From positions 62,001 through 126,000 of the forward strand of contig NZ_NNBJ01000003.1 of assembly GCF_002803085.1 (NCBI RefSeq): a DNA stretch of 64,000 nucleotides, written 5' to 3'. Of the stretch, positions 7,204-15,821 are shown piece by piece. A model generated the notes under the pieces. That model was not told the origin of the DNA and ran no database searches. It was given only the letters and a program-made list of their open reading frames with translations. This DNA comes from Streptomyces sp. CB01201 (lineage in GTDB: Bacteria; Actinomycetota; Actinomycetes; Streptomycetales; Streptomycetaceae). The first letter of the stretch is position 1; the number at the start of each line of letters is the position of its first letter. The position numbers were made by a program, and so were the translations under genes.

Positions 7204-8729
7204 TCGCGGGCACGACATCGGACGCCGGCAAGAGCGTCGTCACGGCCGGGATCTGCCGCTGGCTGGTGCGCCGGGGCGTCAAGGTCGCGCCCTTCAAGGG
7301 CCAGAACATGTCGCTGAACTCGTTCGTGACGCGCGAGGGCGCGGAGATCGGCCGGGCCCAGGCGATGCAGGCACAGGCGGCCCGGGTGGAGCCGACCGCG
7401 CTCATGAACCCGGTGCTGCTCAAGCCGGGCAGCGACCGCTCAAGCCAGGTCGTGTTCATGGGCCGGCCGGTGGGCGAGATGAGCGCCCGGGGCTTCTTCG
7501 GCGGGTCCGGCGGGACGGCCACCGGGACGGCCCTGAGCGGAGGGCGCCAACAGGCGCTCCTGGAGCCGGTGTTGGACTGCCTCGCGCAGCTTCGCAGCAC
7601 GTACGACGCGGTGATCTGCGAGGGGGCGGGCAGCCCTGCCGAGATCAATCTGCGCCGCACCGACATCGTCAACATGGGCATAGCGCGGGCCGCGAAGCTG
7701 CCGGTGGTCGTGGTCGGCGACATCGACCGGGGCGGGGTCTTCGCCTCGTTCTTCGGGACGACGGCGCTGCTGAGCCCCGAGGACCAGGCGCTGGTCGCCG
7801 GGTACGTCGTCAACAAGTTCCGGGGCGATGTGACGCTCCTTGAGCCCGGCATCGAGATGCTGCGCGGCCTCACCGGGCGGCACACCTACGGGATCCTGCC
7901 GTACGCCCACGGCCTGGGCATCGACGAGGAGGACGGGCTGCGCGTCTCGATGCGCGGGGCCGTGCGGGAGTCGGTGGTGACGCCGCCGTTCGGCCAGGAC
8001 GTGCTGCGGGTCGCGGTGTGCGCGGTGCCGCTGATGTCCAACTTCACCGACGTGGACGCGCTCGCGGCCGAACCCGGCGTGGTCGTGCGGTTCGTGGACC
8101 GGCCGGAGGAACTCACCGACGCCGACCTGGTGATCGTGCCCGGTACCCGCGGCACCGTCCGCGCCCTGGAGTGGCTGCGTGAGCGCGGCCTCGCGGCAGA
8201 GCTTTCCCGCCGGGCCGCCGAGGGCCGCCCGGTGCTCGGCATCTGCGGCGGGTTCCAGTTGCTCGGCGAGCACATCGAGGACGACGTCGAGTCGAAGGCG
8301 GGCACGGTGGCGGGCCTCGGGCTGCTGCCCGTACGGGTGCGGTTCGCCGCCGAGAAGACCCTGGCGCGGCCGGTCGGCGAGGCCCTCGGCGAGCGGGTCG
8401 AGGGGTACGAGATCCACCACGGGGTGGCCCAAGTCCTCGGTGGTGAAGCGTTCTTGGACGGGTGCCGGGTGGGCTCGGTGTGGGGGACGCACTGGCACGG
8501 CTCCCTGGAGAGCGACGCGTTCCGGCGCCGGTTCCTCGAACAGGTCGCGCGCGACGCGGGCCGCCGGTTCACGCCCGCGCCCGACACCTCGTTCGGGGTG
8601 CTGCGCGAGGAACAGCTCGACCGGCTCGGCGACCTGATCGAGGAACACGCCGACACCGACGCCCTGTTGCGGCTGATCGAGCAGGGCCCGCCCGCCGGGC
8701 TGCCCTTCATCCCGCCGGGGGCCCCGTGA
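7185..8729 (+). CDS. cobQ: Cobyric acid synthase (CobQ/CbiP)
   Basis: A 514-aa glutamine-dependent amidotransferase that amidates side chains b, d, e and g of adenosylcobyrinic acid a,c-diamide. The N-terminal ATP-binding domain begins with LLIAGTTSDAGKSVVTAG and contains FKGQNMSLNSF and EGAGSPAEINL. The C-terminal class I glutamine amidotransferase domain has the nucleophile Cys354 in LGICGGFQLLG and the histidine region GYEIHHGVAQ / GTHWHGSLE. ATG 7185 has AGGAAGG upstream and overlaps the end of cobD, indicating coupling. Length matches the family. A 36-bp tandem repeat begins at the stop codon. Confidence 0.95.
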   Translation: MGGGLLIAGTTSDAGKSVVTAGICRWLVRRGVKVAPFKGQNMSLNSFVTREGAEIGRAQAMQAQAARVEPTALMNPVLLKPGSDRSSQVVFMGRPVGEMSARGFFGGSGGTATGTALSGGRQQALLEPVLDCLAQLRSTYDAVICEGAGSPAEINLRRTDIVNMGIARAAKLPVVVVGDIDRGGVFASFFGTTALLSPEDQALVAGYVVNKFRGDVTLLEPGIEMLRGLTGRHTYGILPYAHGLGIDEEDGLRVSMRGAVRESVVTPPFGQDVLRVAVCAVPLMSNFTDVDALAAEPGVVVRFVDRPEELTDADLVIVPGTRGTVRALEWLRERGLAAELSRRAAEGRPVLGICGGFQLLGEHIEDDVESKAGTVAGLGLLPVRVRFAAEKTLARPVGEALGERVEGYEIHHGVAQVLGGEAFLDGCRVGSVWGTHWHGSLESDAFRRRFLEQVARDAGRRFTPAPDTSFGVLREEQLDRLGDLIEEHADTDALLRLIEQGPPAGLPFIPPGAP

Positions 8730-8797
8730 CCCGGCCCGCCCGCCACCGCCCCGTGGGCGCCGTGACCCGGTCCGCCCCGCACCGCCCCGTGGGAACC
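8726..8797 (+). repeat. Two tandem 36-bp repeats at the cobQ stop codon
   Basis: Positions 8726-8761 and 8762-8797 are imperfect copies (both begin GTGACCCGG and end CACCGCCCCGTGGG plus five to six bases, differing at only a few sites). The first copy includes the cobQ stop codon. The repeat occupies the place where cobN stands in related cob clusters, so it may mark a rearrangement junction. Confidence 0.8.
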
Positions 8798-8853
8798 AGG
8801 AACACCCTCGCGGGCCCCCGGCGTACAGCACTACTCGAAGGAGAGACCAGCAC

Positions 8854-10926
8854 ATGAGCACCCGGTATCCGTTCACCGCCGTCGTCGGCATGGACGACCT
8901 GCGCCTCGCGCTGCTCCTGAACGCCGTCAGCCCGGCGGTGGGCGGGGTCCTCGTCCGGGGCGAGAAGGGCACCGCCAAGAGCACCGCCGTGCGGGCGCTC
9001 GCGGATCTGCTGCCCGCGGTGGCGGTCGTCGCGGGCTGCCGGTTCAGCTGCGACCCGGCCGCGCCGGACCCCGAGTGCCCGGACGGGCCGCACGAGAGCG
9101 GCCCCGGCACGGCCCGCGCGGCCCGCATGGTCGAGCTTCCCGTCGGCGCGTCCGAGGACCGCCTGGTGGGCGCCCTCGACATCGAGCGGGCGCTGGGCGA
9201 GGGCGTGAAGTCCTTCGAGCCGGGGCTGCTCGCGGACGCCCATCGCGGCATCCTGTACGTCGACGAGGTCAACCTGCTGCACGACCACCTCATCGACCTC
9301 CTCCTCGACGCCGCCGCCATGGGCTCGTCCTATGTCGAGCGCGAGGGCGTCTCGGTACGGCACGCGGCCCGCTTCCTGCTCGTCGGCACGATGAACCCCG
9401 AAGAGGGCGAGCTGCGGCCGCAGTTGCTCGACCGGTTCGGCCTGACCGTGGAGGTCGCCGCCTCGCGCGAGCCCGAGCAGCGGGTCGAGGTGGTGCGCCG
9501 CCGTCTCGCCTACGACGACGACCCGGCCGGCTTCGCCGCGCGCTGGGCCGAGGACGAGGGCGCACTGCGCCAACGGATCGTCGCCGCACGGGAGTTGCTG
9601 CCGTCCGTCACGCTCGGGGACGCGGTGCTGCTCCAGATCGCCGCGACCTGCGCCGCGTTCGAGGTCGACGGCATGCGCGCCGACATCGTGATGGCCCGCA
9701 CCGCGACCGCGCTCGCCGCGTGGGCGGGCCGCACCGAGGTGACGAGCGACGACGTCCGCCAGGCCGCGCTGCTCGCGCTGCCGCACCGGCGCCGGCGCAA
9801 CCCCTTCGACGCGCCGGGCCTCGACCAGGACAAGCTCGACGAGACCCTTGAGCAGTTCAAGGACGAGCAGTCCACGAGCGAGCGGTCCAAGGACGAGGAC
9901 GACGATCCCGACCCGGGCCCCGAGGGCCCCGGCGGCGGTGGGGGCGGCGGGGTGCCCCCGCAGGGCGACTCCCCCGAGAACCCCGCCGAATCGCCTGAAT
10001 CACCCGAGTCCTCGGACGCGTCCGAGTCCTCCGAGTCCTCCGAGTCCACGGAGCCGTCCGCCGCGCCCGCCCCGGGCGGACCCGGCGAGCGGGCCGCGGT
10101 GAAGGCCGCCGAACCGTTCCGTACGAAGATGCTGAGCGTGCCCGGTCTGGGCGAGGGGGCCGCGGGCCGGCGCTCGCGGGCCCGCACCGACCACGGCCGC
10201 ACCACCGGCTCGCGCCGGCCCCAAGGGGCGCTCACCAAGCTGCACTTGGCGGCGACCGTACAGGCCGCGGCCCCGCACCAGCGGGCGCGCGGGCGCTCCG
10301 GGCGGGGTCTCGTGGTGCGCCGGGACGATCTGCGCCAGGCCACCCGCGAGGGGCGCGAGGGCAACCTCGTGCTGTTCGTGGTGGACGCGTCCGGGTCGAT
10401 GGCGGCGCGGCAGCGGATGAGCGCGGTCAAGGGCGCGGTGCTCTCGCTGCTGCTCGACGCCTACCAGCGCCGCGACAAGGTCGGCCTGGTCACCTTCCGC
10501 GGCAAGGACGCCGAGCTCGCGCTGCCGCCCACCTCGTCGGTGGACGCGGCCGCGGCCCGGCTCGAAACGCTGCCGACCGGCGGGCGCACCCCGCTCGCGG
10601 CGGGGCTGCTCAAGGCCCATGACGTGCTGCGGGTGGAGCGGCTGCGCGATCCCTCGCGCCGGCCGCTGCTCGTGGTGGTCACCGACGGCCGGGCCACCGG
10701 CGGCCCCGAGCCGGTGGCGCTCGGCGCCCGCGCGGCCCGGCTGCACGCCGGCGAGGGCACCGCCTCGGTGGTCGTGGACTGCGAGTCGGGGATGGTCCGG
10801 CTCGGGCTCGCCGGGGAGCTCGCACGCGAACTCGGCGGCACCGCCGTCACGTTGGACGAGCTGCGGGCGGATTCCATCGCCGGTCTCGTCAAGGACGCAA
10901 CCGCACCTTCGAGGAGGGCCGCTTAA
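8854..10926 (+). CDS. Putative cobaltochelatase AAA+/VWA subunit (BchI-BchD/ChlI-ChlD type)
   Basis: A 690-aa fusion of an AAA+ ATPase and a von Willebrand factor A domain, the layout of the small subunits of magnesium/cobalt chelatases. Walker A is RGEKGTAKST (about residues 35-44), Walker B is ILYVDEVNLL (about 133-142), and the lid helices follow to about residue 325. A highly acidic, Pro/Ser/Glu-rich linker (about 330-410, including runs such as SPESPESSDASESSESSE) joins the C-terminal VWA domain, which has the MIDAS motif VVDASGSM. It should power cobalt insertion into hydrogenobyrinic acid diamide together with a CobN subunit, which is not encoded nearby. A strong AAGGAG precedes ATG 8854. 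The stop overlaps the cobO start. Confidence 0.88.
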   Translation: MSTRYPFTAVVGMDDLRLALLLNAVSPAVGGVLVRGEKGTAKSTAVRALADLLPAVAVVAGCRFSCDPAAPDPECPDGPHESGPGTARAARMVELPVGASEDRLVGALDIERALGEGVKSFEPGLLADAHRGILYVDEVNLLHDHLIDLLLDAAAMGSSYVEREGVSVRHAARFLLVGTMNPEEGELRPQLLDRFGLTVEVAASREPEQRVEVVRRRLAYDDDPAGFAARWAEDEGALRQRIVAARELLPSVTLGDAVLLQIAATCAAFEVDGMRADIVMARTATALAAWAGRTEVTSDDVRQAALLALPHRRRRNPFDAPGLDQDKLDETLEQFKDEQSTSERSKDEDDDPDPGPEGPGGGGGGGVPPQGDSPENPAESPESPESSDASESSESSESTEPSAAPAPGGPGERAAVKAAEPFRTKMLSVPGLGEGAAGRRSRARTDHGRTTGSRRPQGALTKLHLAATVQAAAPHQRARGRSGRGLVVRRDDLRQATREGREGNLVLFVVDASGSMAARQRMSAVKGAVLSLLLDAYQRRDKVGLVTFRGKDAELALPPTSSVDAAAARLETLPTGGRTPLAAGLLKAHDVLRVERLRDPSRRPLLVVVTDGRATGGPEPVALGARAARLHAGEGTASVVVDCESGMVRLGLAGELARELGGTAVTLDELRADSIAGLVKDATAPSRRAA

Positions 10927-11534
10927 TGCCGCAGGGACAGGTCAGTGTCGTACCCGAAGACGGTCTGACGACCCGTCAGCGTCGCAACAGGCACCTGGTC
11001 ATGGTGCACACGGGCGTCGGCAAGGGGAAGTCGACGGCCGCGTTCGGCATGGCGCTGCGCGCTTGGAACCAGGGCTGGCCGGTCGGGGTCTTCCAGTTCG
11101 TGAAGTCGGCGAAGTGGAAGGTCGGCGAGGAGAACGCGCTGAAGGTCCTCGGGGCCTCCGGCGAGGGCGGCCCGGTGGACTGGCACAAGATGGGCGAGGG
11201 CTGGTCCTGGATCCAGCGCGAGACCGCCGAGGGCGAGCCCACCCACGAGGAGAAGGCGCGGGAGGGCTGGGAGCAGGTCAAGCGCGACCTGGCCGCCGAG
11301 ACGTACAAGTTCTACGTGCTCGACGAGTTCGCCTATCTGCTGCACTGGGGCTGGGTGGACGTCGAGGAGGTCGTCGCGGTCCTGCGCGACCGGCCCGGCA
11401 CCCAGCACGTGGTCATCACCGGCCGCAACGCCCCCGAGCAGTTGGTGGAGTTCGCGGATCTGGTCACCGACATGTCCAAGGTCAAGCATCCGATGGACGC
11501 CGGCCAGAAGGGCCAGCGGGGCATCGAGTGGTAG
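10926..11534 (+). CDS. cobO: Cob(I)yrinic acid a,c-diamide adenosyltransferase (CobO/BtuR type)
   Basis: A 202-aa ATP:corrinoid adenosyltransferase that forms the Co-carbon bond of adenosylcobalamin intermediates. The N-terminal nucleotide-binding loop HTGVGKGKSTAAFGMALRA is diagnostic for the CobA/CobO/BtuR family, as are KWKVGEENAL, YVLDEFAYLL and the C-terminal KGQRGIEW. The start ATG overlaps the stop of the chelatase gene (TAATG), and its 3' end overlaps cobB by seven bases, so the three genes are translationally coupled. Cytoplasmic. Full family length. Confidence 0.94.
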   Translation: MPQGQVSVVPEDGLTTRQRRNRHLVMVHTGVGKGKSTAAFGMALRAWNQGWPVGVFQFVKSAKWKVGEENALKVLGASGEGGPVDWHKMGEGWSWIQRETAEGEPTHEEKAREGWEQVKRDLAAETYKFYVLDEFAYLLHWGWVDVEEVVAVLRDRPGTQHVVITGRNAPEQLVEFADLVTDMSKVKHPMDAGQKGQRGIEW

Positions 11535-12970
11535 CACGTCTCGTCATCGCTGCCCCGGCGTCGGGCAGCGGCAAGACCACCGTGGCGACGGGCCTGATGG
11601 CCGCGTTCGCGCGGTCCGGGCTCACCGTGTCCCCGCACAAGGTGGGCCCCGACTACATCGACCCCGGCTACCACTCGCTCGCCACCGGGCGGCCGGGCCG
11701 CAACCTCGACGCGTACATGTGCGGGCCGGAGCTGATGGCCCCGCTGTTCGCGCACGGCGCGCGCGGCTGCGACCTCGCCGTGGTCGAGGGCGTGATGGGT
11801 CTGTACGACGGGGCCAGCGGCCTCGGTGAACTCGCCTCCACCGCCCAGGTGTCCAAGCTGCTGCGCGCCCCGGTGGTGCTCGTCGTGGACGCCTCCTCGC
11901 AGTCGCGGTCGGTGGCCGCGCTCGTGCACGGCTTCGCTTCGTGGGACCCCGGGGTGCGGATCGGCGGGGTGATCCTCAACAAGGTCGGCTCGGACCGGCA
12001 CGAGGCGCTGCTCCGGGAGGCCATGGAGGACGTGGGCATCCCCGTCCTGGGCGCCCTGCGTCGCGCGCCCCAGGTGGACACCCCCTCCCGCCACCTGGGC
12101 CTGGTCCCGGTCGCGGAACGCCGCGCGGACGCGGTGGACGCGGTGGCGGCGATGGGGGAACAGGTGCGGGCGGGCTGCGATCTGCCCGGGCTCCTGGCTC
12201 TGGCTCGCAGCGCGCCGCGGCTGGCTGGCGAGCCGTGGGATCCTGCTGCCGCGCTCCCGCGACCCGGCGGCCAGGACGCAGTCCAGCCCCCGCGGCTTTC
12301 GGGGGGCGCAGGCCCGGGGGCAGAGCCCGCGGTTCCGGACGGGGCCGGGCGGGCAAGAGGCTCCGCGCAGCGGCCCGTCATCGCCGTCGCCGGGGGCTCC
12401 GCGTTCACCTTCTCCTACGCCGAACACCCCGAACTGCTCGCCGCGGCAGGCGCGGAGGTCGTCGCCTTCGACCCGCTCAAGGACGAGCAACTCCCGCCCG
12501 GGACCGGCGGGTTGGTCATAGGCGGCGGGTTTCCCGAGGTGTACGCGGCCGAGCTGTCGGCCAACGAGCGGCTCCGCAAGGCCGTGGCCGAGCTGGCCCG
12601 GTCGGGGGCGCCGGTCGCGGCCGAGTGCGCGGGGCTGCTGTATCTGGCGCGCTCGCTCGACGGGCAGCCCATGTGCGGGGTACTGGACGCAGACGCGCGG
12701 ATGTCGGGTCGGCTCACCCTCGGCTATCGCGAGGCCGTCGCGGTACGGGACAACAGCCTGGCCGTCGCCGGAACGCGGCTGCGCGGCCACGAGTTCCACC
12801 GCACCGTGATCGAGCCGGGCTCCGGGGCCGACCCGGCGTGGGGCGTGGTGCACCCGGAGCGCCGCGTCGAGGGTTTCGTGCAGGGGGGTGTGCACGCCAG
12901 CTATCTGCACACGCACTGGGCGGCCCGCCCCGAGGTGGCGGGCCGGTTCGCCGAGGGCTGCGCCCCGTGA
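11528..12970 (+). CDS. cobB: Cobyrinate/hydrogenobyrinic acid a,c-diamide synthase (CobB/CbiA)
   Basis: A 480-aa enzyme that amidates carboxylates a and c of the corrin ring using ATP and glutamine. The N-terminal domain has the P-loop APASGSGKTT and KVGPDYIDPGYHSLATGRPGRNLD; the C-terminal amidotransferase domain carries Cys367 in AAECAGLLYLA, with HEFHRTVIEP and GVHASYLHTHW downstream. GTG 11528 overlaps the end of cobO. Between the two domains (about residues 235-280) is a low-complexity Pro/Gly/Ala linker whose DNA resembles the intergenic GC-rich hairpin repeats of this genome. The gene ends five bases before the opposing ZIP transporter gene. Confidence 0.93.
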   Translation: MVARLVIAAPASGSGKTTVATGLMAAFARSGLTVSPHKVGPDYIDPGYHSLATGRPGRNLDAYMCGPELMAPLFAHGARGCDLAVVEGVMGLYDGASGLGELASTAQVSKLLRAPVVLVVDASSQSRSVAALVHGFASWDPGVRIGGVILNKVGSDRHEALLREAMEDVGIPVLGALRRAPQVDTPSRHLGLVPVAERRADAVDAVAAMGEQVRAGCDLPGLLALARSAPRLAGEPWDPAAALPRPGGQDAVQPPRLSGGAGPGAEPAVPDGAGRARGSAQRPVIAVAGGSAFTFSYAEHPELLAAAGAEVVAFDPLKDEQLPPGTGGLVIGGGFPEVYAAELSANERLRKAVAELARSGAPVAAECAGLLYLARSLDGQPMCGVLDADARMSGRLTLGYREAVAVRDNSLAVAGTRLRGHEFHRTVIEPGSGADPAWGVVHPERRVEGFVQGGVHASYLHTHWAARPEVAGRFAEGCAP

Positions 12971-12975
12971 CGTAC

Positions 12976-13698
12976 TCAGCCGGCGATGCCCACCACCAGC
13001 CAGATGAAGCCCACGCCCGCGACGGTGCAGAGCAGCGTCGACAGGGCGGGGTGCTCGTGGTGGGCCTCGGGGAGGATCTCGGCGGCGGCCAGATAAAGGA
13101 GCACGCCGCCGAAGAACCCCAGATAGCTGCCGAGCAGCTGCTCCGGAAGGGTGAAGAGCAGGGTCGAGGCGGCACCCGCCATCGGGGCCAGCGCATCGGC
13201 GAACAGCATCGCGAGCGCCTTGCGCTTCTCGTTCCCGTACAGGCTCGTGATCGTGTACGTGTTGAAGCCGTCGGCGAAGTCGTGGGTGATGACGGCGAGG
13301 GCCACCGCGAGGCCCATTCCGGCGCCCACCTGGAAGGCCGCGCCGATCGCGATGCCGTCCATCAGGCTGTGCCCGACCATCGCGGCGGCGACGGTGACGC
13401 CGACCTGCGGCGCCCGGTGCTCGCCCGCGCCGTGGGCGGCCTGGCGCACCGCGAGCACACGCTCGACGACGTGCGCGAACAGGAAGCCGCCGACGAACAG
13501 GAGCAGCGCGCGGGGCACCCCGAAGAGGTCCTCGCCGGCCGCGTCCAGGGCCTCCGGCAGCAGGTCGAGCCCGACCACGCCGAGCATGAGTCCGCCCGCG
13601 AGCCCGAGCACCAGATGGCGCTGGTCGGTGACCCGCTGGGCGGTCCAGCCGCCGACCAGGGTCATCAGGAACGCGCCGAGCGCGACGAATACCGCCAT
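12976..13698 (-). CDS. ZIP family divalent metal transporter
   Basis: A 240-aa membrane protein with about eight hydrophobic segments and the ZIP metal-binding signatures: HSLMDGIAIGAAF in the fourth helix and THDFADGFNTY in the fifth, plus a His-rich EAHHEH loop near the C-terminus. ZIP proteins move Zn2+, Fe2+ or other divalent ions into the cytoplasm. Embedded convergently inside the cobalamin operon, it may supply cobalt; this is inferred only from position. The ATG at 13698 gives a normal family N-terminus; a longer in-frame form would add 32 polar residues without support. Confidence 0.88.
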   Translation of the reverse strand: MAVFVALGAFLMTLVGGWTAQRVTDQRHLVLGLAGGLMLGVVGLDLLPEALDAAGEDLFGVPRALLLFVGGFLFAHVVERVLAVRQAAHGAGEHRAPQVGVTVAAAMVGHSLMDGIAIGAAFQVGAGMGLAVALAVITHDFADGFNTYTITSLYGNEKRKALAMLFADALAPMAGAASTLLFTLPEQLLGSYLGFFGGVLLYLAAAEILPEAHHEHPALSTLLCTVAGVGFIWLVVGIAG

Positions 13699-13785
13699 GC
13701 GCCCCTGCTTACCGACACGGCCCGCACTCCGCACGTCCACGCCGGGGCCCGTCGCCGCCCCCGGGCGGCCTGAGAGGACCCTGCC

Positions 13786-15321
13786 ATGGCCCACGACGTC
13801 TCCCGGGAATGCGGGGCTCCCCTGGTGGTGGGCGTCGGCGCCTCACTGGGCGTCCCGGCGGACGAGGTGCTCGCGCTGATCGGGGCCGCCCTCGCGGAGG
13901 CGGGCCCGGATCCCGGCACCGTCGTCGAACTGGCCACCGTGGACGCCAAGGCGCACGAGCCCGGGCTCATCGGGGCGGCGGCCGTGCTCGGGGTGCCGCT
14001 CGTCGGGTACCCGGTCGGGGAACTGGCCGGGGTGCAGGTGCCGCACGGCTCGGACGTGGTCCTCGCCGCGGTCGGCACCCCGTCCGTGGCGGAGGCCGCC
14101 GCCCTGGCCGGAGGCGGTCAACTGGTCGTCCCCAAGCGGAAGTCGAGCCCCGCGGGCCGTGCCGCCATGGCGACGTGTGCGATCGTACGTCGGCCCCGCC
14201 TCCGGCCGATCGCCGGGGGCGGGGACGGACCCCCCACAAGGAGCGAGGAAGCCATGACCATCCCCACCACCGACGCCCCGCACGATCTGCGCCACCACGG
14301 TGACGCCGAGGTCCGCGACGACGGCGGCGCGCTGATCGATCTCGCGGTCAATGTCCGCACCGGCACTCCCCCCGCCTGGCTGCGCGAGCGGATCGCCGAC
14401 TCGCTGACCGGGCTCGCCGCCTATCCGGACGGGCGCCCGGCGCGTGCGGCGGTGGCCGCGCGGCACGGTCTCGCGGTGGAGCGGGTGCTCCTGACGGCGG
14501 GCGCGGCGGAGGCGTTCGTACTGCTCGCCAGAGCGCTGACGTTCCGTCACGCAGTCGTGGTGCACCCGCAGTTCACCGAGCCGGAGGCCGCCCTGCGGGA
14601 CGCGGGGCACGAGGTGCGGCGGATACTGCTGCGGGCGGAGGACGGCTTCCGGCTCGATCCCGCGGCCGTGCCCGAGGAGGCGGACCTGGTGGTGGTCGGC
14701 AATCCGACCAACCCCACCTCCGTACTGCACCCGGCCGCGGTACTGGCTCAACTGGCGCGCCCCGGGCGGACGTTGGTGGTGGACGAGGCGTTCATGGACG
14801 CGGTGCCGGGTGAACGCGAGGCACTGGCCGGCCGTACCGATCTGCCCGGTCTGGTCGTCCTGCGCAGCCTGACCAAGACCTGGGGCCTGGCGGGGCTGCG
14901 GATCGGCTATGTGCTGGCCGAGCCGGACACGGTCGCGGCCCTCCAGCGGGCCCAGCCGCTGTGGCCGGTGTCGACGCCCGCGCTGGTCGCGGCGGGCGCC
15001 TGCATGGAGCCCCGGGCCCTCGCGGAGGCCGAGGCCGCCGCGGTGCGGATCGCCGAGGACCGGGCCCATCTCCTGGCGGGGCTGGCCGAGTTCGAGGAGG
15101 TGCGCGCGGTGGAGGCGGCGGCGGGGCCGTTCGTCCTGGTACGGATCGAGGGCGCGGCGCAGGTGCGCGCCCGGCTGCGCACGCTGGGTTTCGCGGCGCG
15201 GCGCGGTGACACGTTCCCCGGGCTCGGCACGGACTGGCTGCGTCTGGCGGTGCGGGACCGCCCCACCACCAACCGCTTCCTCCAGGCCCTGGATCAGGCC
15301 CTGACCCTCACCCACCCCTGA
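13786..15321 (+). CDS. cobC: CobE (CbiG C-terminal domain) - CobC (threonine-phosphate decarboxylase-like) continuous frame
   Basis: One uninterrupted 511-codon frame. Residues about 1-130 match CobE/CbiG C-terminal domains (VVGVGASLGVPADEVLALI, VDAKAHEPGL, VGTPSVAEAAAL, ending in a CAIVRR-like strand). Residues from about 157 are a PLP aminotransferase-fold enzyme (ADLVVVGNPTNPTSVLHP, Asp in VVDEAFMD, PLP Lys364 in SLTKTWGLAGLRIGY) like CobC/CobD, which makes (R)-1-amino-2-propanol phosphate from L-threonine phosphate. An internal ATG at 14254 with a good AAGGAGCGAGGA upstream could start CobC independently, so the locus may make a fusion, two proteins, or both. The first ATG has GAGAGGA. 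Confidence 0.85.
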   Translation: MAHDVSRECGAPLVVGVGASLGVPADEVLALIGAALAEAGPDPGTVVELATVDAKAHEPGLIGAAAVLGVPLVGYPVGELAGVQVPHGSDVVLAAVGTPSVAEAAALAGGGQLVVPKRKSSPAGRAAMATCAIVRRPRLRPIAGGGDGPPTRSEEAMTIPTTDAPHDLRHHGDAEVRDDGGALIDLAVNVRTGTPPAWLRERIADSLTGLAAYPDGRPARAAVAARHGLAVERVLLTAGAAEAFVLLARALTFRHAVVVHPQFTEPEAALRDAGHEVRRILLRAEDGFRLDPAAVPEEADLVVVGNPTNPTSVLHPAAVLAQLARPGRTLVVDEAFMDAVPGEREALAGRTDLPGLVVLRSLTKTWGLAGLRIGYVLAEPDTVAALQRAQPLWPVSTPALVAAGACMEPRALAEAEAAAVRIAEDRAHLLAGLAEFEEVRAVEAAAGPFVLVRIEGAAQVRARLRTLGFAARRGDTFPGLGTDWLRLAVRDRPTTNRFLQALDQALTLTHP

Positions 15322-15821
15322 GCACCCCGCAAGCCCCCTGGGGCTCCGCCCCAGACCCCGGGAGCTGCCCCACCCCGCCCCTTCCCGCAACCCTCCGGGG
15401 GCTGAAGTGCCCCTGGGACCCTGGGGGCTCCGCCCCCAGACCCCCGTTCGCGCCTCAAGGGCGCTCGTCCTCAATCTCCCCCAAGGCCTTAAGGGCCAGG
15501 GGGGACCCCCATGACGGGCTGACATGCCCGATGCGGGCCAGCACCAAGGCCTTTAGGGGCGCGGGGAACTGCGCGAGAAGCGACCGCGGTCCGCAGACCG
15601 AGACGGGGTTGGGGGCGCGGGGAACTGCGCGACCAGCCACGCACGGTCCGCAGCCGGGCACACCACCCCCGGAGGCCACGCGGCGGAGCCGCAGAGTGTC
15701 ACAGCGGGAAGGGGCGGGGCGGGGTGGGAACCCCACGCGAGCAGCCCCGCACGGCCCGCGGCCGACAACGCGTCAGGGGGCCCGGGGGTGCAGCCCCAGG
15801 CCCCTCGGCCGCCCGGGGCGG
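15322..15821. repeat. Intergenic region filled with palindromic and dispersed repeats
   Basis: No gene is recognisable in these 500 bases. Instead there are GGGGCTCCGCCCC-type hairpins (15345-15360 and 15425-15440), a copy of the CTCAAGGGCGCTCGTCCTCAA element (about 15453-15475), and two direct copies of a GGGGCGCGGGGAACTGCGCG element (15555-15600 and 15611-15657). The same families recur at 30.9, 31.1, 34.3, 40.2, 47.8 and 56.4 kb. The region lies between convergent genes and probably terminates both. Confidence 0.75.

Noticed and set aside
10619-11537. Long plus-strand frame leading into cobB, and opposing frames over cobO
   Set aside because: They are GC-driven shadow frames; cobO and the chelatase fully explain this stretch.
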